64,000 nt of DNA from Bradyrhizobium sp. 132 (GTDB taxonomy: Bacteria; Pseudomonadota; Alphaproteobacteria; Rhizobiales; Xanthobacteraceae): positions 62,001 to 126,000 of the forward strand of contig NZ_JADPKY010000094.1 in assembly GCF_023074185.1 (NCBI RefSeq). The letters are read 5' to 3'. Positions 54,562-63,293 of this stretch are shown here, in pieces (the stretch's first letter is position 1; each line of letters opens with the position of its first letter). The notes beneath the pieces are model-generated. The model did not search any database. It saw only the letters and a program-made list of their open reading frames with translations, and was not told where the DNA came from. Both the position numbers and the translations under genes were made by a program.

Positions 54562-54593
54562 TAGGGTGGGTACGCTGGCGCTAACCCACCCTA
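54562..54593. repeat. intergenic inverted repeat
   Basis: Perfect 10-bp arms TAGGGTGGGT (54562-54571) and ACCCACCCTA (54584-54593) enclose 12 bases. Such GTAGGGTGGG palindromes recur between genes in several alphaproteobacteria. It lies between the DUF1428 gene and the Liv-type operon and may also act as a terminator. Confidence 0.75.
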
Positions 54594-54756
54594 TAAGCGG
54601 TGCTTGCTTATGCATCGTGGCAATTCGTTTCACCTTGCCGGTATCGGGCCGGCATGCCATCCTCTCATCACCAGGCATAATCAAACGGGGGCGGGCGCTT
54701 AGCCGAGCTTTCCAAAAAAAACCTGGTTGGGGAAACCCTTTGGGAGGTCTGATTTC

Positions 54757-56010
54757 ATGAGATTGAAGCACGTCACCGGGCTGCTTTGCGCGGCCGCGAT
54801 GTCCCTTGTGCTCGCTTCAGGCGCGCGAGCGCAGGACAAGGTCGTCAAGATCGGCGCGATCCTGCCGATGTCCGGCGGCACCGCCTCGATCGGCGCGCAT
54901 GCCAAGGCGGCGCTCGAGGTCGCCATGGACATCATCAACAACGCCCATCCCGAGCTCGGCAATCTGCCGCTGGCGAAGAACGCAGGCCTTTCCGGCCTTG
55001 GCGGCGCCAAGATCGAGATCGTGTTCGCGGACAACCAGGGCAACCCGGCGACGGGCCAGAACCAGGCACTGCGTCTGATCACGGAGGACAAGGCGGCCGC
55101 TTTGTTCGGCTCCTATCAGTCCGGCGTCACGCTGACCTCGAGCGCGATCGCCGAGAAATACGGCATTCCCTTTCTGAACTCCGAGTCGGTCGCCGCCAAT
55201 CTCACCGAGCGCGGTTTCAAATGGTTCTTCCGCACGACGCCGATCGCCACCGACTTCGCCAAGGCCTATGTCGACTTCCTCGCCGACATCAAGGCGCAGG
55301 GTGCCAAGACCGATGCAATCGCACTGGTTCACGACAACACCGAATACGGCACCTCTGTCGCCAACACCATCAGCGCCGCCTTCAAGGACAAGGGGCAGGC
55401 CATCGCAATTGACGTCGCCTATCCCGTCAACGCGACCGATTTGCAGGGTCAGGTGCTCCAGCTCAAGGAGAAGAAGCCCGACGTCATCATCATGATCAGC
55501 TACACGTCGGATGCGATCCTGTTCGCCAAGACCATGCAGTCGCTCGACTACAAGCCGCCCGTGCTGCTCGCCGACGACGCAGGCTATTCCGATCCGTCCT
55601 TCATCAAGGCGGTCGGCAAGATTTCGCAGGGCGTCTTCAATCGCTCGTCCTGGGCGGTGGGTCCGTTCGGCTCACCGTCCGCCATCATCGCCGACATGTA
55701 CAAGAAGAAGAGCGGCGAGGAGATGGACGACACGGTCGGCCGCCAGATGCAGGGCTTCTTCGTGCTGGCCGACGCGATCGACCGCGCCGGCTCGACCGAT
55801 CCGGCCAAGATCCAGGCCGCGCTGAAGGCGACGGATCTGAAGCCCGAGCAATTGATGATGGGCTACAAAGGCGTGAAGTTCGACGACAAGGGCCAGAACG
55901 TGCTCGCCTCCGGCCTCATCATCCAGCTCCAGGACGGCGAGAACTACACCGCGGTGTGGCCCAAGGCCAATGCCGAGAAGGCGCCTGTGCTGCCTTACAA
56001 GGGCTGGTGA
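54757..56010 (+). CDS. branched-chain amino acid-type ABC transporter substrate-binding protein
   Basis: A 417-aa Peripla_BP_6 protein with a signal peptide (cleavage near ARA-QD, about residue 26). It begins KVVKIGAILPMSGGTASIGA, then ALFGSYQSGVTLTSSAIAEK and FLNSESVAANLTERGFKWFF, the ligand cleft strands of LivK-like receptors. It is longer than LivJ/K, as in the subgroup that binds amides, urea or aromatic acids. ATG 54757 has GGGAGG about 11 bases upstream. It is the first gene of a complete importer operon. Confidence 0.92.
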   Translation: MRLKHVTGLLCAAAMSLVLASGARAQDKVVKIGAILPMSGGTASIGAHAKAALEVAMDIINNAHPELGNLPLAKNAGLSGLGGAKIEIVFADNQGNPATGQNQALRLITEDKAAALFGSYQSGVTLTSSAIAEKYGIPFLNSESVAANLTERGFKWFFRTTPIATDFAKAYVDFLADIKAQGAKTDAIALVHDNTEYGTSVANTISAAFKDKGQAIAIDVAYPVNATDLQGQVLQLKEKKPDVIIMISYTSDAILFAKTMQSLDYKPPVLLADDAGYSDPSFIKAVGKISQGVFNRSSWAVGPFGSPSAIIADMYKKKSGEEMDDTVGRQMQGFFVLADAIDRAGSTDPAKIQAALKATDLKPEQLMMGYKGVKFDDKGQNVLASGLIIQLQDGENYTAVWPKANAEKAPVLPYKGW

Positions 56011-56074
56011 GATTTAAAGGCGGGGCTGCGCGCTCCGCCATTCCCATGATGATTTGATCAGAGCAACGCGGCTC

Positions 56075-56938
56075 ATGTCCTTTGTACTCGTACAGGTGAT
56101 CGTCGGCGGGCTTCTGCTTGGCGCCGTCTACGCCCTGTTTTCTTCCGGCCTCACGCTGGTGTGGGGCATGATGAACATCGTCAATTTCGCGCATGGCGAT
56201 TTCGTCATGCTCGGCATGTACGTCGCCTACGTCGTCTACACGCTGTTGGGGGGAGGGCCGATCCTCGGCGCGCCGCTGGCGACGCTGGTGCTCGCGACGG
56301 TCGGTGTCGTGGTCTATTTCGCCCTGATCCGCGACATCATGAAGGGGCCGATGCTGGCGCAGATCCTCGGCACCTTCGGCCTGGCGCTGCTGTTGCGCTA
56401 TTCCGTGTTCTGGTGGTTCGGCGCCAACTTCCTGTCGATGCCCCCGAATATCGTGGGCGGCACTTATGCGTTTGCCGGCTTGCGCATCGAGGCCTCGCGG
56501 CTGCTTGCTGGCGTGGTCGCGCTGCTCGTGACGCTCGGGCTACATCTGCTGCTGACGCGGACCTCGCTCGGCTCGAAAATGCTGGCGGTGGCGGAGGATC
56601 AAACAGCGGCTCAGCTGATGGGCATCCGGCCCGACACCATGCAAGCGATCGCCTGGGCGATTGCGGCCGGCGCCACCGGGCTTGCCGGAGCGCTGATTGC
56701 GAACTTCTTCTACATCGTGCCGACCGTCGGCGAGACGCTCGGCATCGTCGCCTTCGTCACGGTGTCGCTCGGCGGTTTTGGGAGCGTGCCCGGCGCGCTC
56801 GTCGCAGGGCTCCTGATCGGGGTGATCGAGTCACTATCCGGCTATCTGATCGGCGCGATCTACAAGGACATCGTCGTCTATGTCCTGTTCCTGCTCTTCC
56901 TCTGGTTCCGGCCACAGGGCCTAATGGGGAAGATGTGA
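56075..56938 (+). CDS. branched-chain amino acid-type ABC permease (LivH family)
   Basis: A 287-aa membrane protein with about eight helices. It has the LivH signature GLTLVWGMMNIVNFAHGDFV near the N-terminus and GIRPDTMQAIAWAIAAGATG with AFVTVSLGGFGSVPGALVAG later. ATG 56075 lies 21 bases inside the longest frame and matches usual LivH starts. It forms the inner-membrane channel with the next gene. Confidence 0.92.
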   Translation: MSFVLVQVIVGGLLLGAVYALFSSGLTLVWGMMNIVNFAHGDFVMLGMYVAYVVYTLLGGGPILGAPLATLVLATVGVVVYFALIRDIMKGPMLAQILGTFGLALLLRYSVFWWFGANFLSMPPNIVGGTYAFAGLRIEASRLLAGVVALLVTLGLHLLLTRTSLGSKMLAVAEDQTAAQLMGIRPDTMQAIAWAIAAGATGLAGALIANFFYIVPTVGETLGIVAFVTVSLGGFGSVPGALVAGLLIGVIESLSGYLIGAIYKDIVVYVLFLLFLWFRPQGLMGKM

Positions 56939-56951
56939 TGAGAAAGCTGTG

Positions 56952-57923
56952 ATGCGGCGCTTGATCTGGCTCTCGGTCGTCGCAGCGATTGCGATCGCCT
57001 ATCCGCTGCTGCTGTCCTCGCCGTTCCAGCAGCGCTTGGGCGCACTGGTGCTGCTCTATGCGATTGCGGCGTCGGCCTGGAACATCGTCGGCGGCTATGC
57101 CGGCCAGGTTTCGGTCGGACACGTCGTGTTCTTCGGCTGCGGCGCCTATGCCGCGATGGGGTCCTATGTAAAATTTGGCCTGTCGCCCCTGTTCGGCATT
57201 CCCGGCGGGATCGTGCTGGCGGTGGGGTTGGCTGCGATCATCGGTGTGCCGACGCTGCGCCTGTCCGGCCATTATTTCAGCATGGCGACGATCGCGGTCG
57301 CCGAGACGATGCGGCTGATCGTCACCAACACCGATTGGTTAGGCGCGGCCGTCGGGCTCTCTGGTCCAACTGTCCCGCGCAACATCTTCGATCTCTCGTT
57401 CCTGTCGTCGCTGCCGTACTATTATCTCTTCCTGCTCATCCTCGCGATCACGCTTCTGATCACGTGGTGGATGACCAACAGCCGGATGGGGTTTTACCTG
57501 CGCGCCATCAAGGATTCCGAACGGGCCGCGCGCTCGCTCGGTGCACCTGCGAGCCGTACCAAGCTCTATGCCTACATGCTGAGTGCGGCGCTGACGAGCG
57601 TCGCCGGCGCGCTCTACGCCATGATGTTCGGCTTCGTCGATCCCGAGTCCGGGTTCGGCATCCTGATCTCGGTGAAAATCCTGATCATGGCGGCGCTGGG
57701 CGGGGCAGGGCTGCTGTTCGGACCGCTGGTGGGCGCCGCGATCCTGGTGCCGCTGGAGGAGATCTCCAACAGCTGGCTCGGCGGCAAGGGCGCCGGGCTC
57801 ACCTTCGTGCTCTATGGCGCGATCATCGTGGTGATCGCGCGCTTCCAGCCGGGCGGTCTGCTCAGCCTGTTCACGCGGCGCAGCAAGCCCAGCAAGGATA
57901 CGGGAGCAGGCCATGCTCCTTGA
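56952..57923 (+). CDS. branched-chain amino acid-type ABC permease (LivM family)
   Basis: A 323-aa membrane protein of the LivM type: AASAWNIVGGYAGQVSVGHV, then LSGHYFSMATIAVAETMRLI and AIKDSERAARSLGAPASRTK (EAA-like loop). It starts 13 bases after LivH and overlaps the ATP-binding gene by 11 bases. An overlapping GTG (56949) is possible. Confidence 0.92.
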   Translation: MRRLIWLSVVAAIAIAYPLLLSSPFQQRLGALVLLYAIAASAWNIVGGYAGQVSVGHVVFFGCGAYAAMGSYVKFGLSPLFGIPGGIVLAVGLAAIIGVPTLRLSGHYFSMATIAVAETMRLIVTNTDWLGAAVGLSGPTVPRNIFDLSFLSSLPYYYLFLLILAITLLITWWMTNSRMGFYLRAIKDSERAARSLGAPASRTKLYAYMLSAALTSVAGALYAMMFGFVDPESGFGILISVKILIMAALGGAGLLFGPLVGAAILVPLEEISNSWLGGKGAGLTFVLYGAIIVVIARFQPGGLLSLFTRRSKPSKDTGAGHAP

Positions 57924-58680
57924 GGCGTGCGGGATCACCAAGGCGTTCGGCAGCTTCAAGGCAGTGGACGATGCTTCCGTCACGCTGGAGCAGGGCGACA
58001 TCCTCGGCCTGATCGGCCCCAACGGCGCGGGCAAGTCCACGTTCTTCAACTGCCTCACCGGCGATCTCAAGACCACGTCCGGCCGCGTCCTGTTCGAGGG
58101 CCGCGACATCACCGACCTCACGCCGGAGCTGCGCGCCGGGCTTGGGCTCGCCCGCACCTTCCAGGTGCCGCAGACATTTGAAGGCATGACGGTGCTCGAG
58201 AACGTCATGATCGGCGCCTTCCTGCGCACGGCGCATCGCAAGGAGGCCGAGACCAAGGCGCGCGCCGTGCTCGAGCGGGTCGGCATGATCAGGCTTGCGG
58301 ATGCACCGGCGCGCTCGCTCGGCACGCCCGGCCGCAAGCGGCTGGAGATCGCGCGCGCGCTCGCGACCGAGCCAAAGGTGCTGCTGCTCGACGAAGCCAT
58401 GGCCGGTCTCAACGCGCATGAAGTGAGGCTCGCCATCGACCTCGTCCGCGACATCCACCGTTCCGGCATTACGCTTGTGATCGTCGAGCACATCATGGAA
58501 GTGATCATGTCGCTCGCGAGCCGCGTGATGGTGTTCCACCAGGGCAAGGAGATCGCCCGTGGGGCACCCCGCGAAGTCACGTCCAACCCGGCGGTGATCG
58601 AGGCCTATCTCGGCAAGCGCGCGGCCAAGGCGGCCGCCGGCCACACGCCGGTCGAATTGATGGGCGGGCCGGACCTATGA
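57913..58680 (+). CDS. ABC transporter ATP-binding protein (LivG family)
   Basis: A 255-aa ATPase. Walker A is GPNGAGKSTFF (about 36-46). The ABC signature is degenerate (LGTPGRKRLEIARALA where LSGGQ is usual), a known LivG-type variant, and Walker B is KVLLLDEAMAG. GLARTFQVPQTFEGMTVLEN is the LivG Q-loop region. It overlaps LivM at its start and LivF at its end (ATGA, 58677-58680). Confidence 0.92.
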   Translation: MLLEACGITKAFGSFKAVDDASVTLEQGDILGLIGPNGAGKSTFFNCLTGDLKTTSGRVLFEGRDITDLTPELRAGLGLARTFQVPQTFEGMTVLENVMIGAFLRTAHRKEAETKARAVLERVGMIRLADAPARSLGTPGRKRLEIARALATEPKVLLLDEAMAGLNAHEVRLAIDLVRDIHRSGITLVIVEHIMEVIMSLASRVMVFHQGKEIARGAPREVTSNPAVIEAYLGKRAAKAAAGHTPVELMGGPDL

Positions 58681-59396
58681 GCGGGGCATTGCTCAGGATC
58701 GAGCATCTGGAGGTGCGCTACGGCGACCTCATCGGTGTCTCCGATGTCTCGCTGGAGGTTCCCGAAGGCAGCGTCGTCGCGCTGCTCGGCTCCAATGGCG
58801 GCGGCAAGACCACGACGTTGAACGCCATCGCCGGCCTCATTCCCGTGCATTCCGGATTGATCCACTTTCGCGGCGAGGACATCGCCGGCGAGAGGGCGTT
58901 TGCGATCGTGCGCAAGGGGCTGGCGTTGTCGCCGGAGGGCTGGCGGCTGTTCGTGCAGCAGAGCGTGGAGAACAATTTGCTGCTCGGCGCTACGCCGCTG
59001 CACGACAAGTCGCTCCGGGCCACGCTGCTGGAGCGCGTCTACGAGTTCTTTCCGCGATTGAAGGAGCGCCGCAACCAGCGCGCCGGCACGATGTCCGGCG
59101 GCGAGCGGCAGATGCTGGCGGTCGGCCGCGCGCTGATGAGCGACCCGAAACTGCTGATGCTGGATGAACCCTCGCTCGGTCTTGCGCCGGCGATCGTTGA
59201 ATCCATGTACGAGACGTTCGGCCGCCTGCATCGCGAGGGTCTGACCATCCTGCTCGCCGAGCAGTCGATCGAGCTCGCGCTGGAAGTCTCGGATTTCGCC
59301 ACCGTGCTCCAGGTCGGCAAAAGCGTGCTGTCAGGCACGGCCGCAGCGCTCGCGCAGGACCCGCAGGTGCAGAAGGCTTATCTTGGGGTGGACTGA
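58677..59396 (+). CDS. ABC transporter ATP-binding protein (LivF family)
   Basis: A 239-aa ATPase. Walker A is GSNGGGKTTTLN (Gly in place of Ala), the signature is TMSGGERQMLAVGRALM, and Walker B is KLLMLDEPSLGLAP. It pairs with LivG as the nucleotide-binding dimer. The last gene of the importer operon, it overlaps the convergent TetR gene by 19 bases. Confidence 0.92.
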   Translation: MSGALLRIEHLEVRYGDLIGVSDVSLEVPEGSVVALLGSNGGGKTTTLNAIAGLIPVHSGLIHFRGEDIAGERAFAIVRKGLALSPEGWRLFVQQSVENNLLLGATPLHDKSLRATLLERVYEFFPRLKERRNQRAGTMSGGERQMLAVGRALMSDPKLLMLDEPSLGLAPAIVESMYETFGRLHREGLTILLAEQSIELALEVSDFATVLQVGKSVLSGTAAALAQDPQVQKAYLGVD

Positions 59397-60064
59397 CTGA
59401 TTTTCGCCTGAAGCAGCAGCAACAGGCAGCCGGCGAGCCGCGTCTCCATCTCCTGCGTCCCGAGCGACAGCGGCCCGGGATCATTGAGGATCGCATTCAC
59501 CAGCGTGCCCAGCACGATTTGGAAGCCGAACGCAATGGTGCGGACCTTGGCGGCCTTACGCCCCTTGCCCATCGCCGGCAGCAGGAGAGGGGTGGCGCGT
59601 TCGGTGGTCGCTTTCGCGAGAGCCTTGAATGCTGTCCATTTGTCCGGACGGGTGTCGTCATGCTGGAGCGCTGCGCGCAGCACGCCCTCGTGGTTGCGCA
59701 TCCAGACAATGATGCCGCTGACGATGATTTGGCAGAGCTTGTCGAGGCCCGCATCGGGCGACGGCCGCCTGATCTCGGCCAGCCGCTGCTCGCCGTCGCG
59801 CGCGGCCAGTGCCATCAGCGCGTTGAAATAGGCTTCCTTGCTTTCGAAGCGGCTGTAGAAGGCGCCGACGGTGGCACCGACTTCGGTGCAGAGCGCTTCG
59901 ATCGAAAGCTCGGCGAGGCTGCGCCTCCGCAGCATCTCCGCGCCGGCGCGCAGCAGCGCCAGCGTCGTCTCGCGGCTGCGCTTCTGGCGCGACGGGACGA
60001 CGCCGGGCAGGTCGAAATCACGAAACTCGGACTGTTCCGAACCTGGCTGCTTCCGCGCTTGCAT
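59378..60064 (-). CDS. TetR family transcriptional regulator
   Basis: A 228-aa repressor with an N-terminal extension. The HTH is RRRSLAELSIEALCTEVGAT with VGAFYSRFESKEAYFNALM (about 45-85), and the C-terminal domain is variable. It is divergent from the arylsulfatase gene across 107 bases containing an AT-rich palindrome. It probably controls the sulfatase, and its 3' end overlaps LivF. The effector is unknown, possibly a sulfate ester. Confidence 0.9.
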   Translation of the reverse strand: MQARKQPGSEQSEFRDFDLPGVVPSRQKRSRETTLALLRAGAEMLRRRSLAELSIEALCTEVGATVGAFYSRFESKEAYFNALMALAARDGEQRLAEIRRPSPDAGLDKLCQIIVSGIIVWMRNHEGVLRAALQHDDTRPDKWTAFKALAKATTERATPLLLPAMGKGRKAAKVRTIAFGFQIVLGTLVNAILNDPGPLSLGTQEMETRLAGCLLLLLQAKISQSTPR

Positions 60065-60078
60065 CTGGGTTGAATCAT

Positions 60079-60100
60079 AACCATAATTCGGATTATAGTT
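60079..60100. promoter_or_regulatory. AT-rich palindrome, candidate TetR operator
   Basis: AACCATAAT-TCGG-ATTATAGTT: 22 bases, dyad-symmetric except for one mismatched pair, with a core ATAAT/ATTAT. It stands out in GC-rich DNA, lies 15 bases from the TetR start codon and 72 bases before the sulfatase ATG. Its role as operator is inferred. Confidence 0.6.
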
Positions 60101-60171
60101 TAGGCGAGGACGAGCCGCAGGTCAACCGTGGCCGTCGGCGGCCATCCAGGCCAGCCGACAGGGAGGATCAG

Positions 60172-62460
60172 ATGAGCGCAGGCAGCAACACGCCGTTCCG
60201 CGGCACCGTCGGCAAGACGGTTGCGGACTCAAAACCCTGGTGGCCGGAGGCGCCGAGGCCGCCCGAGGGCGCGCCGAACATTTTGGTCGTGCTGTTCGAC
60301 GACGTCGGCTTCTCCGATTTCGGCTGCTACGGTTCCGCGATCAAGACGCCGACCATCGACAGGCTCGCCGCCGAAGGGCTGCGTTACTCCGGCTTCCACA
60401 CCACCGCGATGTGCTCGACCACGCGCGCGGCACTGCTCACCGGGCGCAACCATCACTCCGTCGGCGTCGGATGCCTTGCCAATTTCGATTCCGGCTATCC
60501 CGGCTACCGCGGCAAGATCGCGCGCGAGGCGGGAACGCTCGCCGAGATGCTGCGCACCCACGGCTATCGCAACTACATGGTCGGCAAATGGCACGTGACG
60601 CCGCTGACCGAAAGCGGCGCCACCGGCCCGTTCGACGGCTGGCCGCTCGGCCGCGGTTTTGATCGCTTCTACGGCTTCCTCGATGCCGAGACCGACCAGT
60701 ACGCGCCGGAGCTCGTCTCCGACAACACGCATATCGATCCTCCGGGGACGTATGCCGATGGATATCATCTGACCGAGGACCTGATCGACCAGTCGATCCG
60801 CTTCATCGGTGATCACGTCGCCGATCGTCCCGACATCCCGTGGCTCACCTGGGTGGCGCTGGGGGCCTGCCACGCGCCGCACCAGGCCCCGGCCGAGATC
60901 ATCAGGAGCTACGACGCGACGTTCTCACACGGCTGGGACATCGAGCGCGAGCAGCGGCTGTCGCGTCAGAAGGCGATGGGGCTGGTGCCGGAGGGAACGC
61001 GGATGCCGGCGCGCAATGACGGCGTGAAAGCCTGGGAAGATCATTCGGCCGTCGAGCGTCGCGTCTTCACGCGCCTGCAGGCGGCTTTTGCCGGCATGCT
61101 CGATCATTCCGATCGTCATCTTGCGCGCCTTGTCTCATTCCTGGAGACGGCCAACATCCGCGACAACACGGTCATCATCGTGATGTCCGACAACGGCGCC
61201 AGCCAGGAGGGCGGACCGCTCGGCTTCGTCAACGCGATGGGTCCGTTCAACTTCAAGCCGGAGCCGATCGCGGAGAAGCTGAGCCGTATCGATGACATCG
61301 GCGGGCCCGACACCCACAGTAATTTTCCGCATGGTTGGGCGATGGCGTCCAACACGCCACTGCGGCGCTACAAGCAGAACACCCATGGCGGCGGTATCCG
61401 TGATCCCTTCGTCATCAACTGGCCGAAGCAGATCGCGGCCAAAGGAGAGCTGCGGCACCAGTTCGTGCACGCAACCGACCTCACGCCGACGCTGCTGGAG
61501 CTGATCGGCATCGAGGCGCCCGCCGAGATCGCGGGCTGCCGGCAGATGCCGCTGGAAGGCGAGAGCTTTGCGCGTTCGATCGCGGACCCGTCCGCTCCTT
61601 CAAAGAGCTCGCCGCAATATTTCGAGATGTTCGGCCACCGCGGCCTTTGGCAGGGCGGCTGGAAGGCGGTCGCCTTCCATCCATCGGGCACGCCGTTCGA
61701 TAGCGACAAATGGGAGCTGTTCCATCTCGATGAAGATTTCTCCGAGACCGATGATCTTGCGGCGAAAGAACCGGAGCGCCTGGCAGCGATGATCGCGGCA
61801 TGGTGGGAGGAAGCCGAGAAGCACAAGGTGCTGCCGCTCGACGACCGCTTCGGGCCGCGCTTTGCGGAGAATGCCGCGCGCTTCCATGGTGCGCGCCATC
61901 ATTTCGTCTTCCATGCCGGCATGGGTCATGTGCCGACCGATGTCGCGCCTGATGTGCGCAGCCGCAGCTACACGATCGAGGCGCATGTCGAGATCGACGA
62001 GGCGGGTGCCGACGGCGTGCTGATCTCGCATGGTGATGCGACGTCCGGCTATAGCCTCTACGTCAAGGACGGCCATCTCGTGCACGACCTCAACATCGGC
62101 GGCAGTCACCAGATCGTCCGCTCGGAGCGCAAGGTGCCGTCAGGCGAGCGGCGGCTCGGCGTTCACGTTGAGCGTCTTGTGCGCAAGGAGCCGCCGGCCA
62201 AGGGCTCGCGTACCGGCGTCACCGACTACACGCTCCTGATCGACGGTGAGAAGGCGGGATCGCTGCAGACCCAGCTCGGATTCCACACGCTGATTTCGTG
62301 GTCCGGCCTCGACATCGGCCGCGACCGCGGCAGCCCGGTGTCGCATTACGAGGCGCCGTTCGAATTCGAAGGACGGCTCTCGCGCGTCAGCGTGACCATG
62401 CACAACGACCAGAAGCTCGACGGCGACGCCGTCGGCAACGCGCAGATGGCTCGGCAGTAA
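60172..62460 (+). CDS. arylsulfatase family protein
   Basis: A 762-aa sulfatase with no signal peptide. The N-terminal metal site is NILVVLFDDVGFSDFG (Asp43/44). The formylglycine motif is CSTTRAALLTGR (Cys81 to Arg92), where the third position is Thr instead of the usual Pro/Ser/Ala. Next come GKWHVTP (Lys/His), VIIVMSDNGASQEGG (Asp/Asn metal ligands) and a C-terminal LamG-like jelly-roll region (about 600-755). It hydrolyses a sulfate (or phosphonate) ester. GGGAGGA before ATG 60172 sets the start; a longer frame from 60070 covers the operator. Confidence 0.9.
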   Translation: MSAGSNTPFRGTVGKTVADSKPWWPEAPRPPEGAPNILVVLFDDVGFSDFGCYGSAIKTPTIDRLAAEGLRYSGFHTTAMCSTTRAALLTGRNHHSVGVGCLANFDSGYPGYRGKIAREAGTLAEMLRTHGYRNYMVGKWHVTPLTESGATGPFDGWPLGRGFDRFYGFLDAETDQYAPELVSDNTHIDPPGTYADGYHLTEDLIDQSIRFIGDHVADRPDIPWLTWVALGACHAPHQAPAEIIRSYDATFSHGWDIEREQRLSRQKAMGLVPEGTRMPARNDGVKAWEDHSAVERRVFTRLQAAFAGMLDHSDRHLARLVSFLETANIRDNTVIIVMSDNGASQEGGPLGFVNAMGPFNFKPEPIAEKLSRIDDIGGPDTHSNFPHGWAMASNTPLRRYKQNTHGGGIRDPFVINWPKQIAAKGELRHQFVHATDLTPTLLELIGIEAPAEIAGCRQMPLEGESFARSIADPSAPSKSSPQYFEMFGHRGLWQGGWKAVAFHPSGTPFDSDKWELFHLDEDFSETDDLAAKEPERLAAMIAAWWEEAEKHKVLPLDDRFGPRFAENAARFHGARHHFVFHAGMGHVPTDVAPDVRSRSYTIEAHVEIDEAGADGVLISHGDATSGYSLYVKDGHLVHDLNIGGSHQIVRSERKVPSGERRLGVHVERLVRKEPPAKGSRTGVTDYTLLIDGEKAGSLQTQLGFHTLISWSGLDIGRDRGSPVSHYEAPFEFEGRLSRVSVTMHNDQKLDGDAVGNAQMARQ

Positions 62461-62495
62461 CGGCAGGCTTGCGGGCTGCGAGAGCGCTCGGTCAT

Positions 62496-62606
62496 CATGG
62501 TTCGAGACGCCCGCCCTGGCGGGCTCCTCACCATGAGGGTTTGGGATTTGCCGCGCGCTGAAACTTCATCCTGAGGAGCCCGCGGAAGCGGGCGTCTCGA
62601 AGGATG
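62496..62606. repeat. inverted repeat element between convergent genes
   Basis: Two 43-bp arms (62496-62538 and 62564-62606) are near-perfect inverted copies, sharing TTCGAGACGCCCGC and GCGGGCTCCTCA, with small inner hairpins (GCCCGCcctgGCGGGC). The 25-base centre is unrelated. This matches a repeat family I know from Bradyrhizobium intergenic DNA. It probably also ends transcription of the sulfatase and IalB genes. Confidence 0.85.
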
Positions 62607-62651
62607 GGCCGCAAGGAAAACTCCTGCGGCAATCGGCGAAAAAGAAGCGCG

Positions 62652-63224
62652 CTACTTGATCTTGTCGTAAGCGGCCGCGAAATCGCCGAGCGGCATCGGG
62701 ATCGCAATCGTTTCCTTCGCCATGTTCTGGAAGGAGACCTTGAGCTGTTTGCCCGACCGCAAGGTCGCAAGCAGGTCCGGCGCGATCGGGGTCGAGGCGT
62801 AGCAGCCGCGGTTCTCGCAGGTCTGGATGGGGAGATCGACCGTCTTGCCCTCGTCGACCTGGAGCTTGGCGCCGATGGGAAGGTTGAGGCCGAGCGGCAA
62901 TTGCAGCAGCGCCACCGGTGTGCGGGTGTCGGGCGCAATGCGGATGTTGATCAGGACGATGGTCTGGCCGGTCTTGGTCAGCACCGCGTTCTGCTCCATC
63001 GCGCATTCGAGCGGCGCATCGCGGCTGACGCTGGTACAGCGCACGACCCAGCCGGCCTGCTGCGCCGGAGAGCCCTCAGCCTGCGGTTGCGTCGGAGCCG
63101 GTGCGGGCTGTGCCGCCGGGGCAGGGGGAGCTGCGTTCTTCTTGGCGCCCTGCTGGGCATACGCGGCACCCGTCGACAACAGGAGCGCGGCGGCAAGGGC
63201 GGCAAGTCTGGATTGCATGGACAT
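62652..63224 (-). CDS. invasion-associated locus B (IalB) family protein
   Basis: A 190-aa exported protein: signal peptide (cleavage near AYA-QQ, residue 23), a Pro/Ala/Gln linker, then GWVVRCTS, the IalB start. CAMEQNAVLTKTGQTIVLIN and CENRGCYASTPI follow, giving the two conserved disulfide-type Cys pairs. Family members are periplasmic or surface proteins first described in Bartonella invasion; in free-living relatives the role is unclear. Monocistronic. Confidence 0.92.
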   Translation of the reverse strand: MSMQSRLAALAAALLLSTGAAYAQQGAKKNAAPPAPAAQPAPAPTQPQAEGSPAQQAGWVVRCTSVSRDAPLECAMEQNAVLTKTGQTIVLINIRIAPDTRTPVALLQLPLGLNLPIGAKLQVDEGKTVDLPIQTCENRGCYASTPIAPDLLATLRSGKQLKVSFQNMAKETIAIPMPLGDFAAAYDKIK

Positions 63225-63293
63225 GGCAAAACCGCGTTGGCGTGAACCGGGGTCTCGCTCGCTGTAGCGTCGCCAGGCGCGCGGTGCAAGCTG

